Shown in pieces: positions 21,974 through 28,942 of a stretch of 29,944 nt of DNA (the stretch's first letter is position 1; each line of letters starts with the position of its first letter). The notes under the pieces are model-generated. The model was not told the DNA's origin. It made no database searches and was given only the letters and a program-made list of their open reading frames with translations. The position numbers were made by a program, and so were the translations under genes. The DNA lies in IMG/VR virus record IMGVR_UViG_3300024346_000357, positions 1 to 29,944 of that record. One strand, 5' to 3'. Origin of the DNA: a virus.

Positions 21974-22300
21974 TTAGCCCTTTCGTGAATACTCTTCAGT
22001 TGAAGTGATGAACATATCATATGTAGTTACAGGGATTCCGCACGCTTGTGCAACCTCAACCTCTAGTTTAGCCCCAGAGGAGTCTTCCCACCCTTCAAGT
22101 GTAACTACAAGGTCTGCTTCAAGAACCGCTTTAATATCTGTTTTCATATAAACTTCTTTAGGAAGATTTATGTCACCACCAAAACATTCTGATGGGTCAA
22201 AAACTTTAAAACCGTAATCGCGTAAAACTTTTGCTGCTTTTCTAAATGCAGGGTAATTAAATTCTGGATAACCAGTCATAGGTCCTGACAAATAAATCAT
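21974..22300 (-). CDS. DUF4406 / nucleoside 2-deoxyribosyltransferase-like protein
   Basis: 108 residues from the ATG at 22300, which has AAGGACAT before it; a longer reading runs through the hairpin at 22314 and is rejected. MIYLSGPMTGYPEFNYPAF, FDPSECFGG, DIKAVLEADLVVTLEGWEDS and GAKLEVEVAQACGIPV are the pattern of DUF4406, a Rossmann-type relative of deoxyribosyltransferases common in phages. It likely handles nucleotides or nucleosides, in keeping with the reductase nearby; activity is not known. Confidence 0.85.
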   Translation of the reverse strand: MIYLSGPMTGYPEFNYPAFRKAAKVLRDYGFKVFDPSECFGGDINLPKEVYMKTDIKAVLEADLVVTLEGWEDSSGAKLEVEVAQACGIPVTTYDMFITSTEEYSRKG

Positions 22301-22313
22301 TATGTCCTTAATG

Positions 22314-22362
22314 TATAAAGTAGCGGGTTGCAGAGAACGGTCAAACAACCCGCCACTTTATA
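22314..22362. terminator. Strong hairpin, likely terminator after endolysin
   Basis: TATAAAGT and GCGGGTTG pair with CAACCCGC and ACTTTATA around a 15-base loop, with one A/C mismatch. It lies eight bases after the endolysin stop. There is no T-run, so on the minus strand it may end transcription weakly or stabilise the 3' end. Confidence 0.7.
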
Positions 22363-22369
22363 ACTTTAT

Positions 22370-23146
22370 TTACTTTAGTTTAATAATAGCAGCCCAAGTT
22401 TTTGGACCAACAACGCCATCAGCAGCACCAAGTTTTGGATTTGCTTTCTGGAATGCAACTACTGCTTTCTTAGTAACAGGACCATAAACACCATCTGGCT
22501 TTGGAACGCCAAGTTTTTGTTGAATGGTCTTAATGTGAATACCTGATTCACCTGGGTCAATTGTTTCACCTGGATATACAAGTGGGTCAGTAACAGGTGC
22601 TTTAGCAACCTTTGGTGCTACTGGATTTGCAGTTGAACCTGCATAGTCAGGGCGACCCCAACCGACAACTCCCATAAGAAGTTTCTTTGCATTGTTCTTA
22701 CGGAAAGCGCGTTCCTTCTTGCAAGTTTCTCCGCCATTTCGCTGGTCTCCCTTTGGGTTTCCTGCGGTGTTTCCTTCGATACAGATGGCGATTCCAGCCT
22801 TTGCATCTACCTTTGCAACAATACCAACGTGACTAATCCGGTTGACACCGTCTCCTGGGAAATCAAAATAAATGATGTCGCCTGGCTCTGGAACATTTAC
22901 TCCGTCATTGTCATACCAACGCTTTTGCTTTTTGAAAGCATCTGAACCTGCAACAGTTGAAACTGTATTAGGAACCTTTACACCTGCTTCGTTAGCGCAC
23001 CACATAACAAAACTTCCGCACCAAGGCTGAAAGTTTACTTTTGTAAAAGCGCCATACTTTGTTTGATTATCTTTTGGACCTTCAATAGTTCCAATTTCTG
23101 CTGTAGCAACTTCGATAAGTCGGGCTGCTGTTCCTTGGTTTGCCAT
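22370..23146 (-). CDS. Endolysin: CHAP domain plus peptidoglycan-binding domain
   Basis: 258 residues. The CHAP domain (about 8-150) has Cys43 in QPWCGSFVMWC, His106 in RISHVGIVA and Glu124/Asn126 in CIEGNTAG, the usual triad. After a Pro/Ala/Val linker, PG_binding_1 covers about 195-255 (ESGIHIKTIQQKLGVPKPDG, VYGPVTKKAVVAFQKANP, VVGPKTWAAI). CHAP enzymes cut peptide bonds or amide links in peptidoglycan. There is no signal peptide, so it needs a holin-like route. The ATG overlaps the EF-hand-like gene stop by one base. Confidence 0.95.
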   Translation of the reverse strand: MANQGTAARLIEVATAEIGTIEGPKDNQTKYGAFTKVNFQPWCGSFVMWCANEAGVKVPNTVSTVAGSDAFKKQKRWYDNDGVNVPEPGDIIYFDFPGDGVNRISHVGIVAKVDAKAGIAICIEGNTAGNPKGDQRNGGETCKKERAFRKNNAKKLLMGVVGWGRPDYAGSTANPVAPKVAKAPVTDPLVYPGETIDPGESGIHIKTIQQKLGVPKPDGVYGPVTKKAVVAFQKANPKLGAADGVVGPKTWAAIIKLK

Positions 23147-23325
23147 TATTTTTTCCTCTTTACTTTTCGTTGGAACTTCGTTCCTTCTTGAAGAAGTCCA
23201 TCTTTGTCGCCATCTCTAGCATCAGGGTTAAAACCTTGAGCAATTTTTTTATTCAATCTATCTTCTTTAATAGTTATAATAGAAATAACTAAGGCTAAAG
23301 CAACATAAATCAATAATGCTTCCAT
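23146..23325 (-). CDS. Membrane-anchored EF-hand-like protein
   Basis: 59 residues: a hydrophobic helix (MEALLIYVALALVISIITIK), then DARDGDKDGLLQEGT, an acidic loop of DxDxDG calcium-binding type (as in dockerin and excalibur motifs), and a very basic tail. It is coupled (TAATG) to the endolysin, so it may help lysis as a holin- or spanin-like partner or bind calcium at the envelope; that is an inference. AAGGGACTTGAGTA precedes the ATG. Confidence 0.65.
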   Translation of the reverse strand: MEALLIYVALALVISIITIKEDRLNKKIAQGFNPDARDGDKDGLLQEGTKFQRKVKRKK

Positions 23326-23349
23326 TACTCAAGTCCCTTCATTCTTTAT

Positions 23350-23634
23350 TCAGTCTTCTGACTGGATTGCTAAGTCTATTGTACAGGTGTGAGCGACCAC
23401 CAAAACATCTTTACCGCCACACTCTAAGCACTCGATAGGCTCAACTTTATAGTGTTTTTCAATGACTTTGAGTATCTGCGCTACTTCATCTTGCAGAATA
23501 GAAATCTGTGAGTCATCTCTGTTCTTGTCAAATTCAATGGGGTTGTCGTCAACATTCCAACCGTTAAGAGTCATCAACTCTTCAACAATGCCGTTGAGGT
23601 CTGGGAACATTGGGTTACTGTTGCTATTGCTCAT
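23350..23634 (-). CDS. 94-residue protein with Cys pair
   Basis: Acidic N-terminus, a helix (SILQDEVAQILKVIEKHYKV), then CLECGGKDVLVVAHTCTIDL, a possible zinc site. It overlaps the end of the upstream gene by 11 bases. No family is recognised. Confidence 0.65.
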   Translation of the reverse strand: MSNSNSNPMFPDLNGIVEELMTLNGWNVDDNPIEFDKNRDDSQISILQDEVAQILKVIEKHYKVEPIECLECGGKDVLVVAHTCTIDLAIQSED

Positions 23635-23821
23635 CGGATGCCTTTCCTACTAATACATGACCGACAGGGAAGTTGGCTGCCCAAAATGCAAGGCAGTCAG
23701 TTGCGTAGAAGTAATAGACTTTCTTGGACCAAGTCAGTACAATTGTTCCGTCCCCTTTGACTTGCGTGCGGAAATGCCCTGGGCAGTTATCCCAACTACA
23801 CTGTAAATTCAAGTCAAACAT
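23624..23821 (-). CDS. 65-residue beta-rich protein
   Basis: The sequence MFDLNLQCSWDNCPGHFRTQ and TIVLTWSKKVYYFYATDCLA suggests a small beta sheet with CxxxxC. ATG at 23821 lies in a divergent region shared with the glycosyltransferase gene, next to a 13-bp palindrome. The function is unknown. Confidence 0.65.
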   Translation of the reverse strand: MFDLNLQCSWDNCPGHFRTQVKGDGTIVLTWSKKVYYFYATDCLAFWAANFPVGHVLVGKASDEQ

Positions 23822-23858
23822 AGGAAAATCCTAACAGGTGAGGTAGACTAAAACGGCT
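23821..23858. promoter_or_regulatory. Divergent region with 13-bp palindrome and plus promoter
   Basis: TAGGAAAATCCTA (23821-23833) is a perfect TAGGA/TCCTA palindrome. TAGACT (23844-23849) lies nine bases before the plus-strand ATG at 23859, so that transcript should have almost no leader. The palindrome sits about where the -35 would be and could be an operator. Confidence 0.45.
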
Positions 23859-24512
23859 ATGAGAAAACATTATGATGTAATTATTGCGACCCCTGGTCAT
23901 TCGATGCACGCTTCTTATGTTGATAGTTTGATGCGAACAGTTGAGATGTTAAACCGTGAGGGGATTTCTTTTGTCCTGTCAAATGCCTACTCTAGTTATG
24001 TTCCCCACGCCCGCGAATTTACTGCTCTAGGACAGGGAAGCCATGTCTGGGATTCCAACGAGATTTATAAGGGCGTCTCATATAATAAGATTTTCTGGAT
24101 TGATTCAGATATGGGCTGGAACCCTGAAGACTTCCTAAAGATATATGTAAGTGAGTTAGAAATTGTTTCTGGCATCTATGCCACTGACCTTGCTGGAAGT
24201 GTGGCAGTTTCCTACCCTAATGAAAATGGGCTACCAACTAGGGTGAATAAGGTCGAGTTCATGCTACATACCTTGCCAGTTGAAGTTTCTGGTGTAGGAT
24301 TCGGATTCGTGGCTATGAAAGCAGGGGTCTTCGAGAAGATTGAGCGACCTTGGTTTGGGGCTGAGAGTTTCGTGATGGAGAATGGGATGGTAGTCAATTA
24401 CGGGGAAGACTACTCTTGGTGTGTTAAAGCGCAACGGGCTGGATTCAAAATTTGGGTTGACCCCCTAGTCCGAGTAGGTCATAACAAGGAAATTGTTTTC
24501 CGAGCCGACTAG
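23859..24512 (+). CDS. GT-A type glycosyltransferase
   Basis: 217 residues. HYDVIIATPGHSMHASYVDS opens a nucleotide-binding fold; FWIDSDMGWNPEDF carries a D-S-D (82-84) metal motif; GVGFGFVAMKAGVFEKI and NYGEDYSWCVKAQRAGFKIW are typical of family-2-like enzymes of phages. It could transfer sugars to DNA, virion proteins or the host wall; the sugar and target are unknown. It is single and faces away from the minus cluster. Confidence 0.85.
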   Translation: MRKHYDVIIATPGHSMHASYVDSLMRTVEMLNREGISFVLSNAYSSYVPHAREFTALGQGSHVWDSNEIYKGVSYNKIFWIDSDMGWNPEDFLKIYVSELEIVSGIYATDLAGSVAVSYPNENGLPTRVNKVEFMLHTLPVEVSGVGFGFVAMKAGVFEKIERPWFGAESFVMENGMVVNYGEDYSWCVKAQRAGFKIWVDPLVRVGHNKEIVFRAD

Positions 24513-24889
24513 TTTTTTCTTGCTAGTATCTGCTAAAAAATCTCGCTAGTATCCTTAAATTTTCTTGCTAGTATCTGGGTTGCACTATCTTTAAAATGGT
24601 CTAAATTGGACGGCTTAAATATGAACTTATAGGATAGGTTGCTAACACAGATTTTATACTTTGAGGTAGATATTTCTTGCTAGGTCCACTAAAATACAAT
24701 ACATAAATATATTAATACATATTAATAAATACTACAGCGCGGAAAAAATATACATACGCGTCACGCATTATTAGTTTGTTTTTGTTGTATTGTGTATAGT
24801 GTTTAGTTATTAGTTATGTTATACTTATTGAAGAATAGACAGAATAGATTCGAGGGTTATAGAATGAAGTCAAATGAAGGAGAGACGAT
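24513..24889. other. 377-bp gene-free AT-rich region, candidate origin
   Basis: No credible gene on either strand. The left part has phased direct repeats, the middle (24690-24760) is a very AT-rich run of ATA/TAAT steps suited to unwinding, and the right part has TATACT (about 24820) before the plus-strand operon. An origin, an early promoter region, or both are possible. No replication gene is adjacent in the window. Confidence 0.4.
24517..24686 (+). repeat. Iteron-like direct repeats
   Basis: TTCTTGCTAGTATC at 24517 and 24562, TCTCGCTAGTATC at 24541, and TTCTTGCTAGGTC at 24674. The GCTAGTATC cores of the first three start at 24522, 24545 and 24567, so they are 22-23 bp apart, about two helical turns. 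Confidence 0.7.
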
Positions 24890-25126
24890 GTGACTGACGA
24901 CTATCTTGATGCCAGAGGAATACCAACTTCTGTCTGCCCTAGATGTGGATGTGATTGGTTGATGGCTCCAATAAAACTTAATCCAGATACCTACTCGGTT
25001 TCGATGTGGGGAACAAAAGGATTCTGTTATTCATGCAAAGCAAAACTAACAATAGGAACTCCACCAGATGCAATTGATGAATGGTCGGAAAGAATGGATA
25101 GCGAAGGAGAGACAGATGACGACTGA
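24890..25126 (+). CDS. 78-residue zinc-ribbon protein
   Basis: GTG start after GGAGAGACGAT. CPRCGCDW at 16-23 and CYSCKAKL at 46-53 make a four-cysteine zinc ribbon; the tail is acidic (EWSERMDSEGETDDD). It is the first gene of a six-gene plus-strand operon that runs to 26516. Its end overlaps the next gene by 11 bases. The family is not recognised. Confidence 0.7.
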   Translation: MTDDYLDARGIPTSVCPRCGCDWLMAPIKLNPDTYSVSMWGTKGFCYSCKAKLTIGTPPDAIDEWSERMDSEGETDDD

Positions 25127-25337
25127 GTTACAAGTTATTGAGGGTGGGGGATTTCCTGAAACCTTAAAGCGACAGTTGGTTGAGGAAGCCGCTTATGCTC
25201 TGATGAAGAGATGGTTCCCAAATCGTTTACCTACAGGGGAAGACTATTTGAAGTGGGTTGAAATCTCTGTGGCAGATGCTACTGCCGTGGTTGAGCATTT
25301 TGTAGATTCAGGGATTCTAACCGAGGAGAAGAAATGA
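25116..25337 (+). CDS. 73-residue helical protein
   Basis: The ATG at 25116 lies inside the previous gene's end and has GGAGAGACAG before it. The sequence MTTELQVIEGGGFPETLKRQ followed by LVEEAAYALMKRWFPN and a C-terminal helix has no known motif. It overlaps the next gene by ATGA. Confidence 0.65.
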   Translation: MTTELQVIEGGGFPETLKRQLVEEAAYALMKRWFPNRLPTGEDYLKWVEISVADATAVVEHFVDSGILTEEKK

Positions 25338-25561
25338 CCCTAAAGGTTTCATTGACAGTTTTAGATTTCTTTTTAGTTTATTTGTTTGCAGTAGTTGGAA
25401 CACTTAATGCTATATGGATTAGAAACTTCAAAGAACGACAAAAGCGCAAGGCAATGATTGAGATGTTTATAGACCATGTATCTGAACAGATTAAGACCGA
25501 AGAAGATTTTAAAGATATAACCAAACGGTTAAGACGAGAGATGGGAGAAGACGATGAGTAA
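25334..25561 (+). CDS. 75-residue protein with N-terminal membrane helix
   Basis: One hydrophobic segment (LTVLDFFLVYLFAVVGTLNA) is followed by a charged helix (ERQKRKAMIEMFIDHVSEQI, DITKRLRREMGEDDE), so a small anchored cytoplasmic protein. It overlaps both neighbours by 4 and 8 bases. The family is unknown. Confidence 0.7.
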   Translation: MTLKVSLTVLDFFLVYLFAVVGTLNAIWIRNFKERQKRKAMIEMFIDHVSEQIKTEEDFKDITKRLRREMGEDDE

Positions 25562-26051
25562 TCCCCTAGAGAGAACGGGGTTGAACCTAAAGGAGTTGGC
25601 AGAACTAAATGCCGCCTTAAAGCAGACCCGACAGAAGAACGACAAAATCTGTATTTGCGGTCATGCTAGCGGAAGACATACTTGGACCGAGGAGTTGCAA
25701 GCCCATACTTGCCAGCCACCAAGATTCAACTGTGAATGTAAAAAACTTGTTGAAGTTGTAAAGTCAACAGATACCAGACCATTTGTTCGAAAGACGATTG
25801 GAAATGGAAAGCGTCACGCCTTGATTCTTGGAATGCAAAGTGCCATAGAAAAGGGAGCCACAGTTGAGTGGACTGTTCCTAGCGTATGTGCTCGTTGTAA
25901 AGAAGAGGGTCCAACTGCACCATGTGTAGTTAGCCCTGAAGGAATTATCTATGATGGAATTCCAGAACGTAGAACTGGTGAACCGCCAAAGCCTATCTAT
26001 CATGCGTTGCTCTGCCAAGAGTGTCGAGAAGGAACTAAGGAGTTACGATGA
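25554..26051 (+). CDS. 165-residue multi-cysteine protein
   Basis: CICGHASGRHT near 32-42, CQPPRFNCEC near 52-61, a basic middle (RPFVRKTIGNGKRHALILGM), CARCKEEGPTAPC near 112-124, and CQEC near 155-158. These give two or three zinc-binding knuckles. The ICGHASGRH motif is common in short phage proteins. A nucleic-acid-binding role is likely but unproven. It overlaps the next gene by ATGA. Confidence 0.7.
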   Translation: MSNPLERTGLNLKELAELNAALKQTRQKNDKICICGHASGRHTWTEELQAHTCQPPRFNCECKKLVEVVKSTDTRPFVRKTIGNGKRHALILGMQSAIEKGATVEWTVPSVCARCKEEGPTAPCVVSPEGIIYDGIPERRTGEPPKPIYHALLCQECREGTKELR

Positions 26052-26374
26052 ACAGAAAACAACTTGAAGATGTTATTGCTAGTCAACTCCAATCAATGAT
26101 GATGAGCCGAGAGATTGAACCTGGCGCTGTTCCTGACTTGATGAAGTTTATTGTAGAAGCAGTAGATACTTGGCAGAACTCTAAAGTCGAAGAGTTAATG
26201 AAGAAGGTTCGTGATTGGGAAGAAGCCTTTGATGGCACCAATGAAAACCTCTACAGTTTAGGTGTCCGTCATTCTATAGATTTGATTCGAGAGAGCGACC
26301 ATAAACCGCTTGACGAAAAAGACTATCGTGATATCGAGAGAAAGATTACTAGCGATGATTTCAAACAATCCTAG
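26048..26374 (+). CDS. 108-residue acidic helical protein
   Basis: Helical throughout (RKQLEDVIASQLQSMMMSRE; AVDTWQNSKVEELMKKVRDW). No motif is recognised. It overlaps the previous gene by four bases and the next gene by 20, so it is part of the same operon. Confidence 0.7.
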   Translation: MNRKQLEDVIASQLQSMMMSREIEPGAVPDLMKFIVEAVDTWQNSKVEELMKKVRDWEEAFDGTNENLYSLGVRHSIDLIRESDHKPLDEKDYRDIERKITSDDFKQS

Positions 26375-26516
26375 AACTTGCTGTCGTTGTATGGTCACCA
26401 AGACCGCTGACAACTTTGTGACCCACGGAGTTATCTGCCACCCTTGTGCTGAAGAGTCTAAAGAGAACTATGAAAAACACCTATCAGGAAACAGTTTTTC
26501 GGGCGTGTCGGAATAA
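26355..26516 (+). CDS. 53-residue zinc-finger protein
   Basis: The ATG at 26355 (MISNNPRTCCRCMVTKTADN) lies inside the previous gene. CCRC at 9-12 and CHPC near 27-30, with DNFVTHGVI between, form a C4 knuckle like those of HNH-type and recombination-associated zinc ribbons; no HNH core is present. It is the last gene before a promoter region. Confidence 0.65.
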   Translation: MISNNPRTCCRCMVTKTADNFVTHGVICHPCAEESKENYEKHLSGNSFSGVSE

Positions 26517-26695
26517 TATTTTCTATACAATAGAACTATAGTTTTACCTAGGATTTTACGCTCAAAATGGGTTCCTTGTTTATACAAGAGTGACTATGTA
26601 ACACCGTTTCCCAAAAAATCTTTTGCCATCATATATGCTACATTGTGATGTAATGCGGAGTCCTTCCAAAATCCTCCGCGAGGAGAAACACAAAG
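26517..26695 (+). promoter_or_regulatory. Promoter and leader of the holin-like gene
   Basis: TATACAAT at 26524-26531, as in modules B and D, TGTGATGTAAT at about 26644 as in the promoter at 12824, a GCGGAG/CTCCGC hairpin (26655-26679), and a GAGGAG site. No gene is present. Two promoters are possible; the hairpin in the leader ends next to the ribosome site. Confidence 0.45.
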
Positions 26696-26983
26696 ATGAA
26701 TAAAGCAATGATTGAGTCATACGTCAGAAACCTTGCTGGTCAAGTTATCGGCGCTGTGATGATTGTCACACAGACTTCAGGAATTTCTAGCCCTCTAGAC
26801 TTCGGTTCTAGTGAGTGGCTTCTCGTAGCAAACGCTCTATGGGCGTCCCTTGTACCAGTCGCATTGCGATATGTCAACAAGAAGGACCCAGCGTTTGGCA
26901 AGGTCGCAGAAGCAGCGGCAGCCGATGTATCGAAAAAAATTGTAAAGGCAGCGGCAGCGAAGAAGACAGCGAAGAAGAAGTAA
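26696..26983 (+). CDS. Holin-like membrane protein with Lys/Ala tail
   Basis: 95 residues. Two membrane segments (about 12-26 GQVIGAVMIVTQTSG and 41-60 WLLVANALWASLVPVALRYV), the motif ALRYVNKKDPAFG seen in phage holin-like membrane proteins of actinophages, and a very basic Lys/Ala C-terminus. This is the size and layout of a class II holin, but the endolysin is 3.5 kb away on the other strand, so the call is tentative. Confidence 0.6.
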   Translation: MNKAMIESYVRNLAGQVIGAVMIVTQTSGISSPLDFGSSEWLLVANALWASLVPVALRYVNKKDPAFGKVAEAAAADVSKKIVKAAAAKKTAKKK

Positions 26984-27005
26984 ATAACTTCTTAAAGATG
27001 TGGCG

Positions 27006-27051
27006 ACAGCCCTCAGATAAAAAATATTCAAATATATATTCTGGGGGCTGT
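27006..27051 (+). terminator. Long hairpin after the holin-like gene
   Basis: ACAGCCC and CAGA pair with TCTG and GGGCTGT (one mismatch) around an AT-rich loop. It sits 23 bases after the stop and is followed by TTCGTCCTTA, so it lacks a long T-run. A terminator or mRNA-stabilising stem is likely. Confidence 0.6.
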
Positions 27052-27084
27052 TCGTCCTTAACCGAGAGTAAAAAGTAAAAACTA

Positions 27085-28014
27085 ATGGCAACCGAGATTG
27101 ACCTATTTGGCGAGCGCGAAGAGGAAGACCCAACCTCTAAACTTCCTGACCTCGACACCCCCTATGATTACCGACCCGACCTCTCAGCCCTCGGACTCCT
27201 TGAGCACGAACGCGGCATCGTCGAAGACACAGCAGATAACCGCAGAGCGCTTCGCGCCGCGGGCTTGCAGTGGGATACAGTTTATGACCAACTAGGTCGC
27301 CCAACGGGCTTGATTGCAGGACGCTCACAGGAAGCACTAAAAGAGCGTCGCCTCCAAAGCCTTTCCGAAAAGCGAGCGCTTCTAACCGACCCAACTAAAA
27401 ACAACTCAGACTTCTTAACGGGCCTCGACCTTTTGGTAGATGAGGCTGCTTGCAAGGTTACACCACCTTGGGTACTTGGCGCAACCCGTCTATTCGTTGA
27501 CGAGGAAAACGGCAAGGTAGTAAAAAGTAAAAACCGTGCCCCTTCCAGTCTACCCCACCGATGCCGAATTGTCAAGACCGACGGCATCCGCTGTATGTTG
27601 TGGTCATCGGGTCGCCCAAAGGATGACGGCTTGTGTCGCATCCATCTACGAACTAACCGTCGGCCAGGAGCAGATGTCGAGTGGGCACGCCAGAAGTTAA
27701 AGCAATCTGCGAGCGCAGCCGTTGATGTTCTTGAAGAGTTGATGGATAACGCCCAGTCCGAACCAGTCCGCCTCAAAGCCTCAACCGAGATACTTGACCG
27801 TGCTGGTGTTCGAGGAGGTGTGGAAGTTGATGTCGGCGGCCAGATTGAAGTTCGGCCCGCCAAGGACATCGTGGCTGAAAGATTGCAACGGCTCGCTGAT
27901 GCTGCACAACGGAGAGCGGCCAGCCTCCCAGATGCGAAAGTTATTGAGGCTGAAGTAGTAGTTGAAGATTCAATTAACTCAAACGGCGAGGAGCCAACCG
28001 ATGGAACTAAATAA
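27085..28014 (+). CDS. Possible small terminase subunit / DNA-binding protein
   Basis: 309 residues. The N-terminal half is charged and contains RRALRAAGLQWDTVYDQLG and a middle RCRIVKTDGIRCMLWSSGRP with CxxHL-like cysteines. The C-terminal AAVDVLEELMDNAQSEPVRL, KASTEILDRAGVRGG segment is the pattern seen in small terminase subunits and related packaging proteins. GC content and codon use are higher than in most of the window. The following repeat-rich region would suit packaging sites, but the large subunit is outside the window, so the call is tentative. Confidence 0.55.
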   Translation: MATEIDLFGEREEEDPTSKLPDLDTPYDYRPDLSALGLLEHERGIVEDTADNRRALRAAGLQWDTVYDQLGRPTGLIAGRSQEALKERRLQSLSEKRALLTDPTKNNSDFLTGLDLLVDEAACKVTPPWVLGATRLFVDEENGKVVKSKNRAPSSLPHRCRIVKTDGIRCMLWSSGRPKDDGLCRIHLRTNRRPGADVEWARQKLKQSASAAVDVLEELMDNAQSEPVRLKASTEILDRAGVRGGVEVDVGGQIEVRPAKDIVAERLQRLADAAQRRAASLPDAKVIEAEVVVEDSINSNGEEPTDGTK

Positions 28015-28153
28015 CTTAGAGGAGATGGCGGCCCGCCTGGCTGAAAGACTTCAAGAAGATATTCCTTTGTCAAAGACCAGGGAAGAACATATCCGCGTAA
28101 CGGCTCGCGCTAACGAAGCCCTTGAACTTCTTAACCGTATAAAAAGTAAATAG
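28001..28153 (+). CDS. 50-residue helical protein
   Basis: The ATG at 28001 lies inside the end of the previous gene, with GAGGAG before it. MELNNLEEMAARLAERLQED and the basic end are a helix-turn of about 50 residues. The stop is followed by a strong hairpin. No family is known. Confidence 0.6.
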   Translation: MELNNLEEMAARLAERLQEDIPLSKTREEHIRVTARANEALELLNRIKSK

Positions 28154-28195
28154 TTATCTAAGTAGGCTTGGTAGGAACCTAGCCTACTAAGATAA
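28154..28195. terminator. Strong hairpin after the 28001 gene
   Basis: TTATCT and AGTAGGC pair with GCCTACT and AGATAA, with an A/A mismatch between the two parts and a 14-base loop that itself contains TAGG/CCTA. There is no T-run. It is either a terminator or a processing or packaging element. Confidence 0.55.
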
Positions 28196-28260
28196 CGTAA
28201 CCGTGTCAAATCGAACGACGGCGTGTCGTAAGAGTAAAAAGTAAAAAGTAGGGACTGAAG

Positions 28261-28383
28261 ATGGAAACCGTATTAACCGATTGCTTCTGGTGCGGCGAGG
28301 CGTATGACAAGTCATTAACCGTATGCCCCCAATGTGCAACCAAAAGAGAAGAACGGCTTGCCGCTGAAGAGCGGCCCGCGTAA
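28261..28383 (+). CDS. 40-residue zinc-ribbon protein
   Basis: AGGGACTGAAG precedes ATG at 28261. METVLTDCFWCGEAYDKSLT followed by CPQC gives a four-cysteine ribbon, then a charged helix (KREERLAAEERPA). No family beyond zinc ribbon. A clear small gene with a good ribosome site. Confidence 0.6.
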   Translation: METVLTDCFWCGEAYDKSLTVCPQCATKREERLAAEERPA

Positions 28384-28494
28384 GGAAGTTGTTTGGATGT
28401 TGACCGCTGCGCCGGTGCAGTAACGTTCATATAACCGTAGGATTCGTACACCCTTAGTTCTAACCGTATACACAGAGCGGCCTGGAGGATAACC

Positions 28495-28575
28495 GTGCTT
28501 GATGTGATTAAACTCATAAGCGGCGTGACCGTAATGCTCGCTGCTGTTTATTACTTCTCCCGTTTCCTAGGTTGA
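28495..28575 (+). CDS. 26-residue membrane micro-protein
   Basis: GTG at 28495 after GGAGGATAACC. VLDVIKLISGVTVMLAAVYY and FSRFLG form one membrane helix. Good ribosome site and hydrophobicity support it. The function is unknown. Confidence 0.4.
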   Translation: MLDVIKLISGVTVMLAAVYYFSRFLG

Positions 28576-28673
28576 GTCAACCGCGAGTAAAAAGTAAAAA
28601 GTCGAAAGCGGCCTGGTAGAGGAACCGCAAGTTGTTTGTGTTTAACCGCTGCCTGGAGGAGGACCTTCGCCAG

Positions 28674-28733
28674 ATGCCAACCGTCGAAGTTGTTGGGATG
28701 AGTGGGACAGAACCCTGGCGTGGACAACCGTGA
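28674..28733 (+). CDS. Possible 19-residue micro-ORF
   Basis: GGAGGAGGAC precedes ATG at 28674; MPTVEVVGMSGTEPWRGQP ends in TGA that shares TGATG with the next micro-ORF. A longer reading from TTG 28632 or GTG 28638 exists. It may be a leader peptide or only a coincidence. Confidence 0.2.
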   Translation: MPTVEVVGMSGTEPWRGQP

Positions 28734-28843
28734 TGCTGCCAGGTAAACCGCTGGAGTTATTGGGATGTTGGTACCAGGACCGGTCGGACCGCAAGGACCA
28801 ACGGGACTCATGGGACCAACCGTTAATTAATAAGTTGTTGTGA
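28733..28843 (+). CDS. Possible 36-residue micro-ORF
   Basis: The ATG at 28733 and its stop at 28843 are both inside TGATG overlaps. MLPGKPLELLGCWYQDRSDR and a charged end give no known family. A collagen-like reading lies in another frame (28765-28830), so which frame is used is uncertain. Confidence 0.3.
   Translation: MLPGKPLELLGCWYQDRSDRKDQRDSWDQPLINKLL
28765..28830 (+). CDS. Possible 21-residue collagen-like peptide
   Basis: From ATG 28765 the frame reads MLVPGPVGPQGPTGLMGPTV and one more residue. The Gly-X-Y pattern matches the phage collagen proteins at 8026 and 9394. It could be a broken fragment of such a gene or a real micro-protein. It overlaps the other micro-ORF in a different frame. 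Confidence 0.25.
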   Translation: MLVPGPVGPQGPTGLMGPTVN

Positions 28844-28889
28844 TGTCTACCTGGCGGCCAACCGTCTTCTGAGCCACGCTTAGAAAAAC

Positions 28890-28942
28890 TTGACAACGGC
28901 TTGCCTGGGGAGTAGACTGCTTTCGCATCTCCGATGCGAAAG
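28890..28942 (+). promoter_or_regulatory. Strong promoter with operator-like palindrome at +1
   Basis: TTGACA (28890), a 17-bp spacer, TAGACT (28913). A 23-bp perfect palindrome, CTTTCGCATC and GATGCGAAAG around TCC (28920-28942), covers the expected start of transcription, as a repressor site would. A half site, GATGCGAAAG, also occurs at about 27927. Confidence 0.7.

Noticed and set aside
27282-28073. Minus-strand 263-residue frame
   Set aside because: It is opposite the 27085 gene, Ser/Arg-rich as expected for a reverse reading, and has no ribosome site.
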